DNA of 45,890 nucleotides from an uncultured Collinsella sp. (GTDB taxonomy: Bacteria; Actinomycetota; Coriobacteriia; Coriobacteriales; Coriobacteriaceae). The stretch's first letter is position 1. Every line of letters begins with the position of its first letter. This document shows, piece by piece, positions 1 through 7,875 of this stretch. The notes under the pieces were generated by a model. It saw nothing but the letters and a program-made list of their open reading frames with translations. It was not told the origin of the DNA and did no database searches. A program made the translations under genes and the position numbers. The stretch is taken from NCBI GenBank assembly GCA_937989875.1, contig CALKBO010000024.1:1-45890 (forward strand), written 5' to 3'.

Positions 1-51
1 GGTCGGCGGGGCCATTGTGGCTCTTGACAGCGGATTGGGTCATATGAGCGA

Positions 52-149
52 AAACGCCCCTAAGCGAGCAAGGTGACGTGAAAGAGGAGGGCATTGACCT
101 TCTGGTCATGCCCGACGATTGAACGTCAGATTGCCGCTTAGGGGCGTTT
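52..149. ncRNA. large nested hairpin, candidate structured RNA
   Basis: A perfect 15-bp inverted repeat (AAACGCCCCTAAGCG at 52-66, complement at 135-149) encloses further stems. GCAA 68-71 pairs with TTGC 131-134. TGACGT 74-79 pairs with ACGTCA 123-128. GGGCATTGACC 89-99 pairs with GGTCATGCCC 104-113, with one bulged T and a TTCT loop. A roughly 9x9 internal loop (80-88 and 114-122) separates the middle and top stems. No reading frame of note overlaps it, and neither end has a convincing T-tract. It could be a small RNA, a processing or attenuation element, or a dispersed palindromic repeat. The structure is read directly; the role is unknown. Confidence 0.5.
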
Positions 150-162
150 GCAGCGTCGAGCC

Positions 163-190
163 GTTACGCGGTTTGGTAAAACCGCGTAAC
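163..190. other. 12-bp stem-loop downstream of lacC
   Basis: GTTACGCGGTTT (163-174) and its complement (179-190) form a 12-bp stem with a GGTA loop, starting 2 bp beyond the lacC stop codon. There is no T-tract on the minus-strand side, so it is more likely an mRNA 3'-end stabiliser or a weak terminator than a canonical one. Confidence 0.5.
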
Positions 191-191
191 C

Positions 192-1127
192 CTACAGTTC
201 AGTCACGACAACGCTGTTGTAGATCTCGTCCCAGCGGTCCATGACCAGGTGGCCGGTCTTGGGATCCATGGCGTTGAGCTTGCCGCAGGTATTGGCGGTC
301 TTGAGCACCGTGATGTCGTCGGCACCAGCAGCAATGGCATGCGCAAAGCCGGCGATGGTCGAGTCGCCGGAACCTGTCGCGTTCACAGCCGCAATCGCGG
401 GCGTCTTGGCGCGGAACGCGCGGCCCTCGTGGAAGCCCACCGAACCGGCAGCGCCCATTGAAACGACAACCCAGGGAATACCGGCAAAGCGGCCATCGGC
501 GGCAAGCGCCTCGCGCAGGGCATCGACATCATCGGTCGTAAAGGACGTACCCAGCAGGCCGTTAATCTCGGTCAGGTTGGGCTTTACGAGCTCGGGCTTA
601 GCGTCGGACTCCAGCACGGCTTCCAGCGATGCACCCGAGGTGTCGAGCAGCACCTTGGCGTCCGCCTCCTCGGCGATCTTGACGAGCTCGGCATAGTAGC
701 CGGCATCGACGCCACGCGGCAGTGAGCCCGAAAGCGTCACAACGTCCGCCTTCGCTGCAAGCTCGGCAAACTTGGCCGTAAAGGCCTCGAGCTCGGCGGG
801 CGCAATCTGCGGGCCGCTCTCCAGCAGCTCGGTCTGATTGCCCTCGTGCAGAATATTCAGGCAGATGCGCGTCTCACCGGCAATGGGCATAAAGTCGTTC
901 TTGACGCCGTCGGCATCCATAAGCTCGGCCATATAGGCACCCATGTGACCGCCAAGCAGACCGGTCGCGAGCACGTCATCGCCCAGCTGCAGCAGCACGC
1001 GGCTCACGTTGAGGCCCTTGCCGCCAGCGGTCTTTTCGGGCGTCACACGGTTAACATCGTCGATGATCAGCTTGTCGAGCTGATAGCGCGTATCAATCGA
1101 CGGGTTCATGGTAACGGTCAGAATCAT
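192..1127 (-). CDS. lacC: tagatose-6-phosphate kinase, PfkB family
   Basis: This 311-residue kinase of the PfkB/1-phosphofructokinase family should convert tagatose-6-phosphate and ATP to tagatose-1,6-bisphosphate. It has the N-terminal MNPSIDTRY substrate segment, a GGKGLN glycine motif at about 35-40 and the C-terminal NATGSGDSTIAGF signature with catalytic Asp255. The start has GGAGT upstream at good spacing. It is the last gene of a minus-strand lacA-lacB-lacC run, which supports the tagatose assignment over fructose-1-phosphate. A close paralogue lies at 24473-25408. No lacD aldolase follows within the window. Substrate choice is inferred from context, because LacC and FruK are hard to separate by sequence. 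Confidence 0.88.
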   Translation of the reverse strand: MILTVTMNPSIDTRYQLDKLIIDDVNRVTPEKTAGGKGLNVSRVLLQLGDDVLATGLLGGHMGAYMAELMDADGVKNDFMPIAGETRICLNILHEGNQTELLESGPQIAPAELEAFTAKFAELAAKADVVTLSGSLPRGVDAGYYAELVKIAEEADAKVLLDTSGASLEAVLESDAKPELVKPNLTEINGLLGTSFTTDDVDALREALAADGRFAGIPWVVVSMGAAGSVGFHEGRAFRAKTPAIAAVNATGSGDSTIAGFAHAIAAGADDITVLKTANTCGKLNAMDPKTGHLVMDRWDEIYNSVVVTEL

Positions 1128-1325
1128 GTTGGACTCCTGTTTAGAAAACCGGCCCGCGCCCCATCACAGAAACGCGAGCCGTCAATTAAAAAGCTGCAGA
1201 ATGCCAGGTACCGCCAAAACGAAGCACACAAGCTCAGCAAGCAAAAGTGTTATCGGAGCAGCTCGCCCGCCAGATGGCTTCGCAGCGTCGACTGGTCTGG
1301 CGTTCGGTAGAACGCCGGAACCCCA

Positions 1326-1850
1326 CTAGTCGTGGTATTCGCCGCGGTCCCACTTCTCCAGGAACTCGTCAAAGAAGTGCGGGTCAGCCTGAGCCTCGGC
1401 GTCGGCCTTATTGCAGGCATCGATCTTGGCAATCAGGGCATCGTGCTCGGGGGTCTTGTCGTAGGGCTCCTCCAGGAAGGCAAGCATGATATCGGCCATC
1501 AGGAACTCGCCGGTGATCTTGCCGCCAAAGCCCACGATGTTGGCGTTGAGCTCGCGACGGGCATACAGGGCAGAGGTCATGTCGCGAACCAGGGCGCAGC
1601 GGGCGCCGGGAACCTTGTTGACGGCGTTGGTGATGCCGATGCCGGTGCCGCACAGGGCCACGCCAAAGTCGGCCTTGCCGCTGGCAACAGCCTCGCCCAC
1701 GGCCTTACCGTAGATGGGATAGTGCGTACGGGTGTGGCTGTAGGTACCGCAGTCAAGCACCTTGTAGCCAGCCTGCTCCAGGCGGTCGGCCAGATAGATC
1801 TTCTCGTCCGTAACGATATGGTCGCAACCGATTGCGATGGTCTTCTTCAT
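1326..1850 (-). CDS. lacB: galactose-6-phosphate isomerase subunit B
   Basis: A 174-residue protein of the RpiB/LacAB fold, the usual LacB length. LacAB converts galactose-6-phosphate to tagatose-6-phosphate in the cytoplasm. The active-site segment is ALCGTGIGIT with Cys67 at the position used by RpiB/LacB enzymes, followed by the conserved NAVNKVPGARCALV region. AAAGGAC precedes the ATG. It lies 63 bp downstream of lacA and about 200 bp upstream of lacC on the same strand. An RpiB ribose-5-phosphate isomerase is possible from the fold alone, but pairing with lacA and lacC makes LacB much more likely. Confidence 0.9.
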   Translation of the reverse strand: MKKTIAIGCDHIVTDEKIYLADRLEQAGYKVLDCGTYSHTRTHYPIYGKAVGEAVASGKADFGVALCGTGIGITNAVNKVPGARCALVRDMTSALYARRELNANIVGFGGKITGEFLMADIMLAFLEEPYDKTPEHDALIAKIDACNKADAEAQADPHFFDEFLEKWDRGEYHD

Positions 1851-1913
1851 CAGAACGTCCTTTCGTCTGAATTCACAAGTTGAGATAGAAGTTCGAGTTC
1901 TCGGTGGCTCTCG

Positions 1914-2342
1914 TTAGGCCATCTTATTGAGCATGTCGACACGGATCTGGTGACGACCGCCGGCGTACTGGGCGCGCAGGAACTCGCGGGCGATCTTCTT
2001 GGCGACCTCGGTGCCCACAACGCCCGGGCCCATGGTGACCATGCGCGAGCCGTTGTGCTCGCGGGTCATGTAGGCGGAACGCTCATCGGAAATGTTGGCG
2101 ACGACCATGCCCTTGATCTTGACGGCGGCCATATAGGAGCCGACGCCGTACTTATCGAATGCAAAGCCCTGGGAATCCTTGTGCTCCAGCAGGTCTTTGG
2201 CAACGGCGGTCGCGGAATCGACAAAGTCCGCGGCAGGGATCTCGGAATAGTCGACGACCTCGTGACCGTCGGCGATGAGCATCTCCTTGATGGACTCCTT
2301 CATCGACATACCGTCGGCATCGGAAGCGATTACAACCCTCAT
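1914..2342 (-). CDS. lacA: galactose-6-phosphate isomerase subunit A
   Basis: A 142-residue RpiB-fold protein, matching LacA length. It carries the family N-terminus MRVVIASDADG but lacks the Cys of the LacB active loop: the corresponding stretch is FDKYGVGSYMAA. This is typical of LacA, which works only as a heteromer with LacB. A strong ribosome site (AAGGAGG) precedes the ATG. It is the first gene of the lacA-lacB-lacC unit. The upstream 300 bp hold two inverted-repeat operator candidates (2437-2456 and 2493-2512) shared with the lacF and lacR promoters. Confidence 0.9.
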   Translation of the reverse strand: MRVVIASDADGMSMKESIKEMLIADGHEVVDYSEIPAADFVDSATAVAKDLLEHKDSQGFAFDKYGVGSYMAAVKIKGMVVANISDERSAYMTREHNGSRMVTMGPGVVGTEVAKKIAREFLRAQYAGGRHQIRVDMLNKMA

Positions 2343-2436
2343 GACATCCTCCTTGAGAGATACGCAGGTGCGCAGTTTCTGTTTGGAAGTGTTGAATCGC
2401 GTTCAGGTCCGGGCATCTGAATGTGCGGTTCTTCAC

Positions 2437-2456
2437 TGTTCATGTTTATTTGAACA
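2437..2456. promoter_or_regulatory. candidate LacR operator 1 of lacA
   Basis: TGTTCA and TGAACA flank an 8-bp A/T-rich spacer. On the minus strand it reads TGTTCAAATAAACATGAACA, closely matching sites before lacF (4541-4559) and before the DeoR-family gene (21329-21348). Inferred to be a binding site of that DeoR-family repressor. Confidence 0.55.
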
Positions 2457-2492
2457 CATTCGAACAGAGACTGCAACAATAATTTGTTTGTC

Positions 2493-2512
2493 TTTGTTCT
2501 TTTTTGAACAAA
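2493..2512. promoter_or_regulatory. candidate LacR operator 2 of lacA
   Basis: A 20-bp inverted repeat with perfect 7-bp arms, TTTGTTC and GAACAAA, around six A/T pairs. Its centre is 56 bp from operator 1. It is related in sequence to the other TTCAAA...GAACA sites of the window. The rest of the lacA upstream region shows no gene. Confidence 0.5.
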
Positions 2513-2580
2513 TACCGTTCGCGGATGATTGGCGACCGTTTGGGCCCGGCGCGAACGTAGCGACCATGTGCTCAACAAAC

Positions 2581-2613
2581 AAAAGGGCGGCCGAGAACGT
2601 GTCTCGGCCGCCC
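2581..2613 (-). terminator. terminator of the 335-aa membrane protein gene
   Basis: A perfect 12-bp GC stem (GGGCGGCCGAGA 2585-2596 with 2602-2613) is followed on the minus strand by TTTTGTTTGTTG. It lies about 30 bp past the stop codon at 2646 and separates this gene from lacA. Confidence 0.8.
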
Positions 2614-2645
2614 TTCGGCGGTATGCCCCGGTATATACAGCTGTT

Positions 2646-3653
2646 TTAGTTACTCGGACTGCCCACCTTTTTGGTGTGCTTGGACGGAGTACTCAGAAAG
2701 CGGCCCGTCAAATAGCTCGCTGGACCGGAAATATCGATCCCCAACAGCGTGTGTCCCAGCCACAGAAACGCCGCGAGCACCAGCAATGGGATAACACACG
2801 AGGTCACGATCATCACGATGACGCCTTCGATCAGATCGGTCACCTGTTGCACAATCTCATCGGTCATCTGCTTGGCGCCGCTGGTCACCGACGTGACAAG
2901 ACCCGAGGCGCCTTCGGCAAGCTGCTCAAGCACATTCTTGGACTCTGTGGACTCGGTCTTTTTCTTGCTTGCTTTGGAGCTGTCGCTATCTGCCGCATCC
3001 GCAGCCTTTTGCTGAGCTTGCTCAATACTTACGCGATACGTTTCATCGACCTTCTGCGACACCCATACGCTTGCAGGCACCAACACCATGCCAATTATGG
3101 CGACCACCAGCACACGCGTTGCCACGCGGCGAATGACTGTGCTCGTGCTCCAGCGTCCGTGAATGCCAAGTGAGATCGCAAAGAGCACCAGCGCAAACGG
3201 GATCAGGATGCCCAGGCCAACCGACCACAAAATCGTAAGCAAATATTTCTCTAGGTATAGCACGGCAAGCACGATACCAAGGTTGCCTGAAAGCTGTGCG
3301 AGCTGCTCGGCGACTGGCGTTCCCGTATCGCCCGGCAGCGCAGTGATACCCGCAGATAGGGCGACGCACGAGGTCGTGAGCGCCAAAACGTTGCCCTTCT
3401 TTTGGTCGATAACCTCGATGGTGGAGTCCCATGTTTTGGTATCGGCGAAATGCGGACGAGCTACAAAACCCGACAGCAGCGCCAGTACCACGAGTGCAAC
3501 GATAAAGCCAATCCGTAGCTTTTTGTTTGCGCACACAATATCGGACAGGCTGGGCTGTAGCTCGGCTACCGTCGTATGCTCAGTTATCTGGACAGGACGC
3601 CCATGGGCCATCTCGTGCGCACCTCTTTTTTGTATTGACCCGTTATCCGGCAT
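2646..3653 (-). CDS. multi-pass membrane protein, function unknown
   Basis: 335 residues with a GAGGAGGT ribosome site six bases before the ATG, so it is clearly expressed as a gene. The first ~45 residues are hydrophilic. A membrane helix follows around 47-66, then a short extracellular-type stretch (VARPHFADTKTWD), then helices near 90-110 and a long hydrophobic pair around 125-170. After another helix near 190-210 there is a polar Lys/Ser/Glu-rich region (about 215-255), and a last helix lies near 277-300. No family was recognised. It sits between lacF and lacA with its own terminator, so it may be a passenger rather than part of the lactose pathway. Confidence 0.75.
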   Translation of the reverse strand: MPDNGSIQKRGAHEMAHGRPVQITEHTTVAELQPSLSDIVCANKKLRIGFIVALVVLALLSGFVARPHFADTKTWDSTIEVIDQKKGNVLALTTSCVALSAGITALPGDTGTPVAEQLAQLSGNLGIVLAVLYLEKYLLTILWSVGLGILIPFALVLFAISLGIHGRWSTSTVIRRVATRVLVVAIIGMVLVPASVWVSQKVDETYRVSIEQAQQKAADAADSDSSKASKKKTESTESKNVLEQLAEGASGLVTSVTSGAKQMTDEIVQQVTDLIEGVIVMIVTSCVIPLLVLAAFLWLGHTLLGIDISGPASYLTGRFLSTPSKHTKKVGSPSN

Positions 3654-3768
3654 TTGGATACCTCCTCATTCCGGCCTGTATTGCGGGTGAAAGTATACCC
3701 ATCCAGCGAAAAACCGAACGGGGGGCGTGCAGAAGCTCCATAACGCTGCCAGTCGAACAGTGCCATTT

Positions 3769-3990
3769 CAAAACTATGCCGGTTTACTACCGTAAAACCG
3801 ATAGGACCGACCACATTTGCTATTAGCAGAAAATGGCAAGCTTTCTACCTGCGGCTTTGATAACGCTGTTCTTTCCATAGTTGAAAGAATACGATTCATC
3901 GTAGTAAACCGGCATAGTTTTGTAACCGACGGGTCGAGTCGGCACCGCAACAAACCTAATAACCCGTTTTCTTCCATCCTCAAAGGATCA
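3769..3990. repeat. 222-bp intergenic inverted-repeat element, copy a
   Basis: Perfect 22-bp terminal inverted repeats at 3769-3790 (beginning CAAAACTATGCCGG) and 3901-3922 enclose 110 bp. An internal motif, TCTACCTGCGGCTTTG, starts at 3844. A 68-bp tail then ends in a conserved CCTCAAAGGATCA. The layout matches the element at 22658-22880: same motif offset from the left end (75 bp) and nearly the same total length, with compensatory changes in the arms. No coding potential is seen. Confidence 0.7.
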
Positions 3991-4000
3991 AATGCATGGC

Positions 4001-4049
4001 AGGAGTGTCCCTAACTGCCGGCAGATAAGGAACGTCCCCAAGTGCCGGG
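4001..4049. repeat. short GTCCC-TGCCGG repeat
   Basis: Two related half-units, GTCCCTAACTGCCGG and GTCCCCAAGTGCCGG, lie about 30 bp apart around the palindromic core TGCCGGCA. It resembles a small REP-like intergenic repeat and is of unknown role. It directly abuts the lacF terminator. Confidence 0.35.
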
Positions 4050-4050
4050 T

Positions 4051-4090
4051 AAAAAGAAAAAGCCCTGTCGCGAGTTTGCGGCAGAGCTTT
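4051..4090 (-). terminator. lacF terminator
   Basis: An 11-bp stem, AGCTCTGCCGC with GCGACAGGGCT on the minus strand, has one wobble and one mismatch. It is followed by TTTTTCTTTTT. It begins about 30 bp after the lacF stop codon. Confidence 0.75.
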
Positions 4091-4118
4091 TGGAAGGGGA
4101 CTTGGTTGTGCGGACTCG

Positions 4119-4457
4119 TTAGGCGAGCTTGGCCTCGAGCTCGGCGATGCGCTTGTAGGCATCGATGGTAAAGCGGGCCTGCTTCTCCAGGATCATAGTG
4201 GTCATGAGAGTGTCCTGAGCGTGAGCCATGATGAAGGTCATCTCCATCTCGCCACCGCCGGCCTCCTGCGAAAGCAGTTTGGTCTGCGTGTCATGGGCAC
4301 CGATAAGTGCATCGCTGGCATCCTTGTGCAGCTGTTCGGCTTTCTCAAAGTCACCCTCGCGAGCAGCATCGAGCGCTGCAAGCAGATCGGTCTGGGCGTC
4401 ACCTGCGTATGCGACAATCTCGAATCCAACCATCGAGATTTCTTCTTTGGTTGCCAT
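4119..4457 (-). CDS. lacF: PTS lactose/cellobiose-type IIA component
   Basis: 112 residues, the normal size of the trimeric helical IIA(Lac) protein that passes phosphate from HPr to the IIB domain of LacE. The phosphorylated histidine is His79 in the family motif FIMAHAQDTLMT. AAAGGAA precedes the start. It is monocistronic with its own terminator. It is the only IIA of this type in the window, while three IIBC proteins (6034, 10956, 16496) need one, so it probably serves all three. A LacR-type site at 4541-4559 and two GTGAACGGT-type motifs (4582-4590 and 4602-4611) lie upstream. Confidence 0.92.
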   Translation of the reverse strand: MATKEEISMVGFEIVAYAGDAQTDLLAALDAAREGDFEKAEQLHKDASDALIGAHDTQTKLLSQEAGGGEMEMTFIMAHAQDTLMTTMILEKQARFTIDAYKRIAELEAKLA

Positions 4458-4540
4458 ATTGCGTTCCTTTCACATATGAACCAATGGAGAGCATCGCGTC
4501 CGGGCATACGCGCTGCGTTGTGTATGACAGAAACAATAAC

Positions 4541-4559
4541 ATTCAAACAAAAAAGAACA
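4541..4559. promoter_or_regulatory. candidate LacR operator of lacF
   Basis: ATTCAAACAAAAAAGAACA lies about 85 bp before the lacF start. It shares TTCAAAC...GAACA with the sites upstream of lacA and of the DeoR-family gene. Assignment to LacR is inference. Confidence 0.55.
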
Positions 4560-4581
4560 GCGCAAAACGTAATTTCGAGCT

Positions 4582-4611
4582 ATGAACGGTAACTTTTCGC
4601 CCGTGAACGGT
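4582..4611. promoter_or_regulatory. pair of GTGAACGGT motifs upstream of lacF
   Basis: ATGAACGGT (4582-4590) and CGTGAACGGT (4602-4611) are two relatives of the CGGTGAACGGTAG motif. That motif recurs upstream of the other PTS genes here (5787, 10775, 18375, 18451, 34285, 34304). The cognate factor is unknown. Confidence 0.4.
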
Positions 4612-4671
4612 TTTTAAACCAATTTGAACAATATCGAACACAATTAGCGGAAACCCAAACAGACCCGCGCC

Positions 4672-5676
4672 CTAGCGCCAATCGCGTACCGTATCGCCCT
4701 CGATGAGCACGCCTGGAAACAGCATGTGCTCCACACCGGGTTCAACGCCCTCGGCGCCGGCAATCTTGTCGACCGCCCACATGCCGACGCGCTTGTTGTC
4801 AAAGCGCACCGTGGTCAGGCGACAATCGGGCACGATATCGCCCAGGCTGTCATCAACACCCACCACGCTCACGTCCTCGGGCACGTGCTTTCCGCGCGAC
4901 TCGAGCCCGCGAATGCAGCCATATGCCATGGCATCGTTGGAAGCATAAATGGCCGTACAGGTCGGATCATCCGCAAGCACCTGGCCGGCGGCATATCCGC
5001 TCTGTGCCGTCCAATCGCCACGGACGAGTCGCGGCGGCTCAATACCATGCGCACGCAATGTCTCACGCCAGCCCTCCTCGCGCCGCATGCCCGAAAGCGA
5101 GCGCTCGGGGCACGAGATAAAGTGCACGGTCTTGTGCCCCTGCTCCAGCAAGTACTCGACCACCTGGCGCGAGCAATCGAACTGGTCGTTATCGACCGTC
5201 GAGCACAGCGGGTGCTCCAACATCGTAACGAGCACCGTCTGCATGCCGGGCAGCGGCTCGAAGGTGCCAAAGTCCGCCGGCATGCGGTTCATAATCACGA
5301 CCATACCGTCCACCGGCAGTGCGCTCATACGCGACGATGCGCTCTCAAGGGTATACGGATGCCCATCTACTTTAGTGAGGGTGATGGCGTAGCCGTGTTT
5401 GTCGGCGGCGGCGGCAAAGCCCTCCATACGGTCGAGGTTGCCGGTGCCGGTAATGTTGAACATGGCGACGCCGACGGTCTTGAACTTGCCGCGACGCAGC
5501 GACCGGCCGGCAAAGTTAGGACGATAGCCAAGCTCGCGCATGGCGGCGCGCACGCGCTCCTTGGTCTCGGGGCGTACGCTGGGCGAATCGTGCACCGTGC
5601 GCGAGACTGTCTGCTCCGAGACGCCCGCGAGACGCGCCACATCCTTAACGGAAACCGATTTTTTAACAGCGGCCAT
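4672..5676 (-). CDS. LacI-family repressor of the first lacE-lacG module
   Basis: 334 residues, the standard LacI/GalR length. The helix-turn-helix at 9-30 is VKDVARLAGVSEQTVSRTV, with Glu21 and Gln22 at the two base-reading positions of the recognition helix. A hinge helix (AGRSLRRGK) and a periplasmic-binding-protein-like sugar domain follow. It is transcribed away from lacE at 6034. The intergenic region holds two near-identical 18-bp operators at 5835-5852 and 5955-5972. The inducer is presumably a galactoside or its phosphate; this is inferred. A paralogue at 9670-10671 has Leu-Lys at the same recognition positions and a different operator. Confidence 0.9.
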   Translation of the reverse strand: MAAVKKSVSVKDVARLAGVSEQTVSRTVHDSPSVRPETKERVRAAMRELGYRPNFAGRSLRRGKFKTVGVAMFNITGTGNLDRMEGFAAAADKHGYAITLTKVDGHPYTLESASSRMSALPVDGMVVIMNRMPADFGTFEPLPGMQTVLVTMLEHPLCSTVDNDQFDCSRQVVEYLLEQGHKTVHFISCPERSLSGMRREEGWRETLRAHGIEPPRLVRGDWTAQSGYAAGQVLADDPTCTAIYASNDAMAYGCIRGLESRGKHVPEDVSVVGVDDSLGDIVPDCRLTTVRFDNKRVGMWAVDKIAGAEGVEPGVEHMLFPGVLIEGDTVRDWR

Positions 5677-5786
5677 AGGTCGATCTTTCTATGTCGACGA
5701 TGCCATTGGTGGCACCCTACACAGTCATTTTTAACGCCTTCAAGTATATCCAACGTCTCCCTCACCATACGCTCACCACCCAAAAC

Positions 5787-5799
5787 CTACCGTTCACCG
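5787..5799 (-). promoter_or_regulatory. CGGTGAACGGTAG motif in the lacI-lacE1 intergenic region
   Basis: The minus-strand reading is CGGTGAACGGTAG, identical to the copies at 18375-18387 and 34285-34297. It is a probable protein-binding site shared by the PTS promoters; the factor is not identified. Confidence 0.45.
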
Positions 5800-5834
5800 A
5801 CAATTTTGCTTCCCCAAACGACTTTTGGCGCCCA

Positions 5835-5852
5835 AATGTTAACGTTGCCATT
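5835..5852. promoter_or_regulatory. LacI operator, distal
   Basis: AATGTTAACGTTGCCATT is a LacI-type operator built on the central AACGTT. Its reverse complement matches the site at 5955-5972 in 17 of 18 positions. The two sites are 120 bp apart, in opposite orientation, between the divergent repressor and lacE. Confidence 0.7.
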
Positions 5853-5954
5853 GTGCAAACACAGAGCCACCGGGCGGCTCAAACGTTTACGCATAAGGAA
5901 TCGACGGTTCGCAGGCACAGGAACCACCGGTTCGCGTCTTTTTTTGTGTCGCAA

Positions 5955-5972
5955 AATGGCAACGTCAACATT
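5955..5972. promoter_or_regulatory. LacI operator, proximal to lacE1
   Basis: AATGGCAACGTCAACATT lies 62 bp before the lacE start. With the site at 5835-5852 it forms an operator pair that could support DNA looping. A further inverted repeat, TTTTGGC-n8-GCCAAAA, overlaps its right end at 5971-5992. Confidence 0.7.
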
Positions 5973-6033
5973 TTGGCAATCGAACGCCAAAAGCTACCAT
6001 CGTTGCTAACCCACCGACTCTTAGGAGCATTGC

Positions 6034-7809
6034 ATGGAGCAACTCATCGCCATCATCGAAAAGGGCCAGCCCTTTTTCAACGCGATCGCCCGCAACAAGT
6101 ACCTCAAGGCGATTCGCGACGGCTTTATCTCCGTCATCCCCATCATCATCTTCTCGTCCATCTTCTGCCTGGTAGCCTCGGTCCCCAACATCTGGGGTTT
6201 CTACTGGCCCGATGACATCAACAACGCCCTGTGGAAGTGCTACAACTACTCCATGGGTATCCTGGCCATCGCCTGCGCCGCCACCACGGCCAAGCACTTC
6301 GCCGACGCTCAGAACCGCGATCTGCCCAAGAACAACCAGATCAACTTCATCTCGTGCATGTGCGCGGCCATCATCGGCTTCTTGCTCCTTTCGAGCGACA
6401 CGATCGCCACGGACGCTGCCAGCGGCTTCAACACCACCTACCTTGGTTCCAAAGGCCTGCTGACCGCCTTTATCGCTGCGTTTGTGACCGGCATCATCTA
6501 CAAGTTCTTCATTAAGCGCAACATCACCGTCAAGATGCCTGAGCAGGTTCCGCCCAACATCTCGCAGACCTTTAAGGACATCATCCCCTTCTCCGTCTGC
6601 ATCACCGTCTTTTGGGTCTTTGACATCGCCTTCCGCGCTGCTTTTGGCTTCTGCTTTGCCCAGGGCGTCATCCAGGTGTTCCAGCCCCTGTTCACCGCTG
6701 CCGACGGCTACATCGGCCTCGCTGTGATCTACGGCGCTATGAGCCTGTTCTGGTTCGTCGGCGTCCACGGCCCCTCGATCGTCGAGCCCGCCATCGCCGC
6801 CGCCCTCGTTGCCAACATGACCGACAACCTGGCTGCGTTCCAGGCCGGCCAGCACGCTTCCGCTGTCCTGACCCAGGGTGCCCAGTACTTCGTCGTCTGC
6901 ATGGGCGGCACCGGCGCCACGCTCGTCCTGGTCTTTATGTTCTGCTTCCTGGCCAAGTCTCAGGAGATGCGCGCCGTCGGTAAGGCCGCCATCGTCCCCG
7001 TCTGCTTTGCCGTCAACGAGCCGCTGCTGTTCGCCGCGCCCATCGTGCTCAACCCCGTCTTCTTTGTCCCGTTTGTCTTTGCCCCGATCGCCAACATCTG
7101 GATCCTCAAGATCTTTATCGACTTCTTGGGCATGAACGGCTTTATGTACACCCTGCCTTGGACCGTCCCCGGCCCCATCGGCACCATCATGGGCCTGGGC
7201 TTCCAGCCGCTCGCTTTTGTGATGCTCGCCCTTATCCTGGTCGTCGACTTCGTTCTGTACTACCCGTTCTTCCGTGCCTATGACGCCCAGAAGTGCGCCG
7301 AGGAGGCCGAGATCTCCCAGGAGGAGCTCGCCGCCAAGAACGCCGAGAAGGCCGCCAAGCTCAACGATGCCTTCCAGGGCAAGGCTGACGCCAAGAGCGT
7401 TGCCGCCGGCGCTGCTGCCGAGGCCGTGAAGGCCGACTCCCCCGCCGCTTCCGCAGCACCCGCTGCCGAGACAACGACCGCCAGCGACCTCAACGGCAAG
7501 CGCGTGCTCGTGCTCTGCCAGGGCGGCGGAACCTCGGGCCTGCTCGCCAACGCGCTGGCCAAGGCCGCCAAGGAGCGCGGCATTAACCTCGAGACCGCTG
7601 CCGAGGCCTATGGCAACCACGTGGACATGCTCCCCGACTTTGACCTGGTCGTCCTGGCCCCGCAGGCCGCAAGCTACCTGGCCGACCTGCAGAAGGACTG
7701 TGAGCGCGTGGGCAACAAGTGCGTCGCCTGCCGTGGCAAGCAGTACATCGAGCTCTCCCAGAACGGCGACAAGTCTCTCGCCTTCGTGAGTGAGCAACTT
7801 TCGAAGTAA
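6034..7809 (+). CDS. lacE: PTS lactose-type IIBC permease, first copy
   Basis: 591 residues. The N-terminal IIC domain (about 1-420) is a polytopic membrane permease of the lactose/cellobiose family, opening with MEQLIAIIEKGQPFFNAIAR. A linker rich in Ala, Glu and Lys (about 421-487) joins it to a C-terminal IIB domain. That domain starts RVLVLCQGGGTSG, with Cys495 as the phosphorylated residue. It imports lactose or a related beta-galactoside as the 6-phosphate. AGGAG precedes the ATG. lacG follows after 66 bp that contain a stem-loop. It needs a IIA partner, presumably LacF at 4119. Exact sugar specificity cannot be read from the sequence. Confidence 0.92.
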   Translation: MEQLIAIIEKGQPFFNAIARNKYLKAIRDGFISVIPIIIFSSIFCLVASVPNIWGFYWPDDINNALWKCYNYSMGILAIACAATTAKHFADAQNRDLPKNNQINFISCMCAAIIGFLLLSSDTIATDAASGFNTTYLGSKGLLTAFIAAFVTGIIYKFFIKRNITVKMPEQVPPNISQTFKDIIPFSVCITVFWVFDIAFRAAFGFCFAQGVIQVFQPLFTAADGYIGLAVIYGAMSLFWFVGVHGPSIVEPAIAAALVANMTDNLAAFQAGQHASAVLTQGAQYFVVCMGGTGATLVLVFMFCFLAKSQEMRAVGKAAIVPVCFAVNEPLLFAAPIVLNPVFFVPFVFAPIANIWILKIFIDFLGMNGFMYTLPWTVPGPIGTIMGLGFQPLAFVMLALILVVDFVLYYPFFRAYDAQKCAEEAEISQEELAAKNAEKAAKLNDAFQGKADAKSVAAGAAAEAVKADSPAASAAPAAETTTASDLNGKRVLVLCQGGGTSGLLANALAKAAKERGINLETAAEAYGNHVDMLPDFDLVVLAPQAASYLADLQKDCERVGNKCVACRGKQYIELSQNGDKSLAFVSEQLSK

Positions 7810-7818
7810 GTAACGCCC

Positions 7819-7852
7819 AGGGCCAGCCGACCATCCAAGACCGGCTGGCCCT
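7819..7852 (+). other. intercistronic stem-loop between lacE1 and lacG1
   Basis: AGGGCCAGCCG pairs with CGGCTGGCCCT in an 11-bp stem, with no true T-tract after it. The second module has a comparable hairpin at the same place (12749-12775). Likely roles are partial termination or mRNA processing that sets the lacE:lacG ratio. Confidence 0.6.
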
Positions 7853-7875
7853 TCGATTTAGACGATTGGATCATC

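Noticed and set aside
3769..3922. Rho-independent terminator for lacF or the membrane protein gene
   Set aside because: The arms are 110 bp apart with no T-tract, the lacF terminator is at 4051-4090, and the same arrangement recurs at 22658 in another context.
5965..7797. Long minus-strand open frame opposite lacE1 (also 10866-13766 opposite lacE2-lacG2)
   Set aside because: It is the antisense of strongly conserved PTS and hydrolase genes, shows repetitive Gly/Asp/Val composition and no domain or ribosome site.
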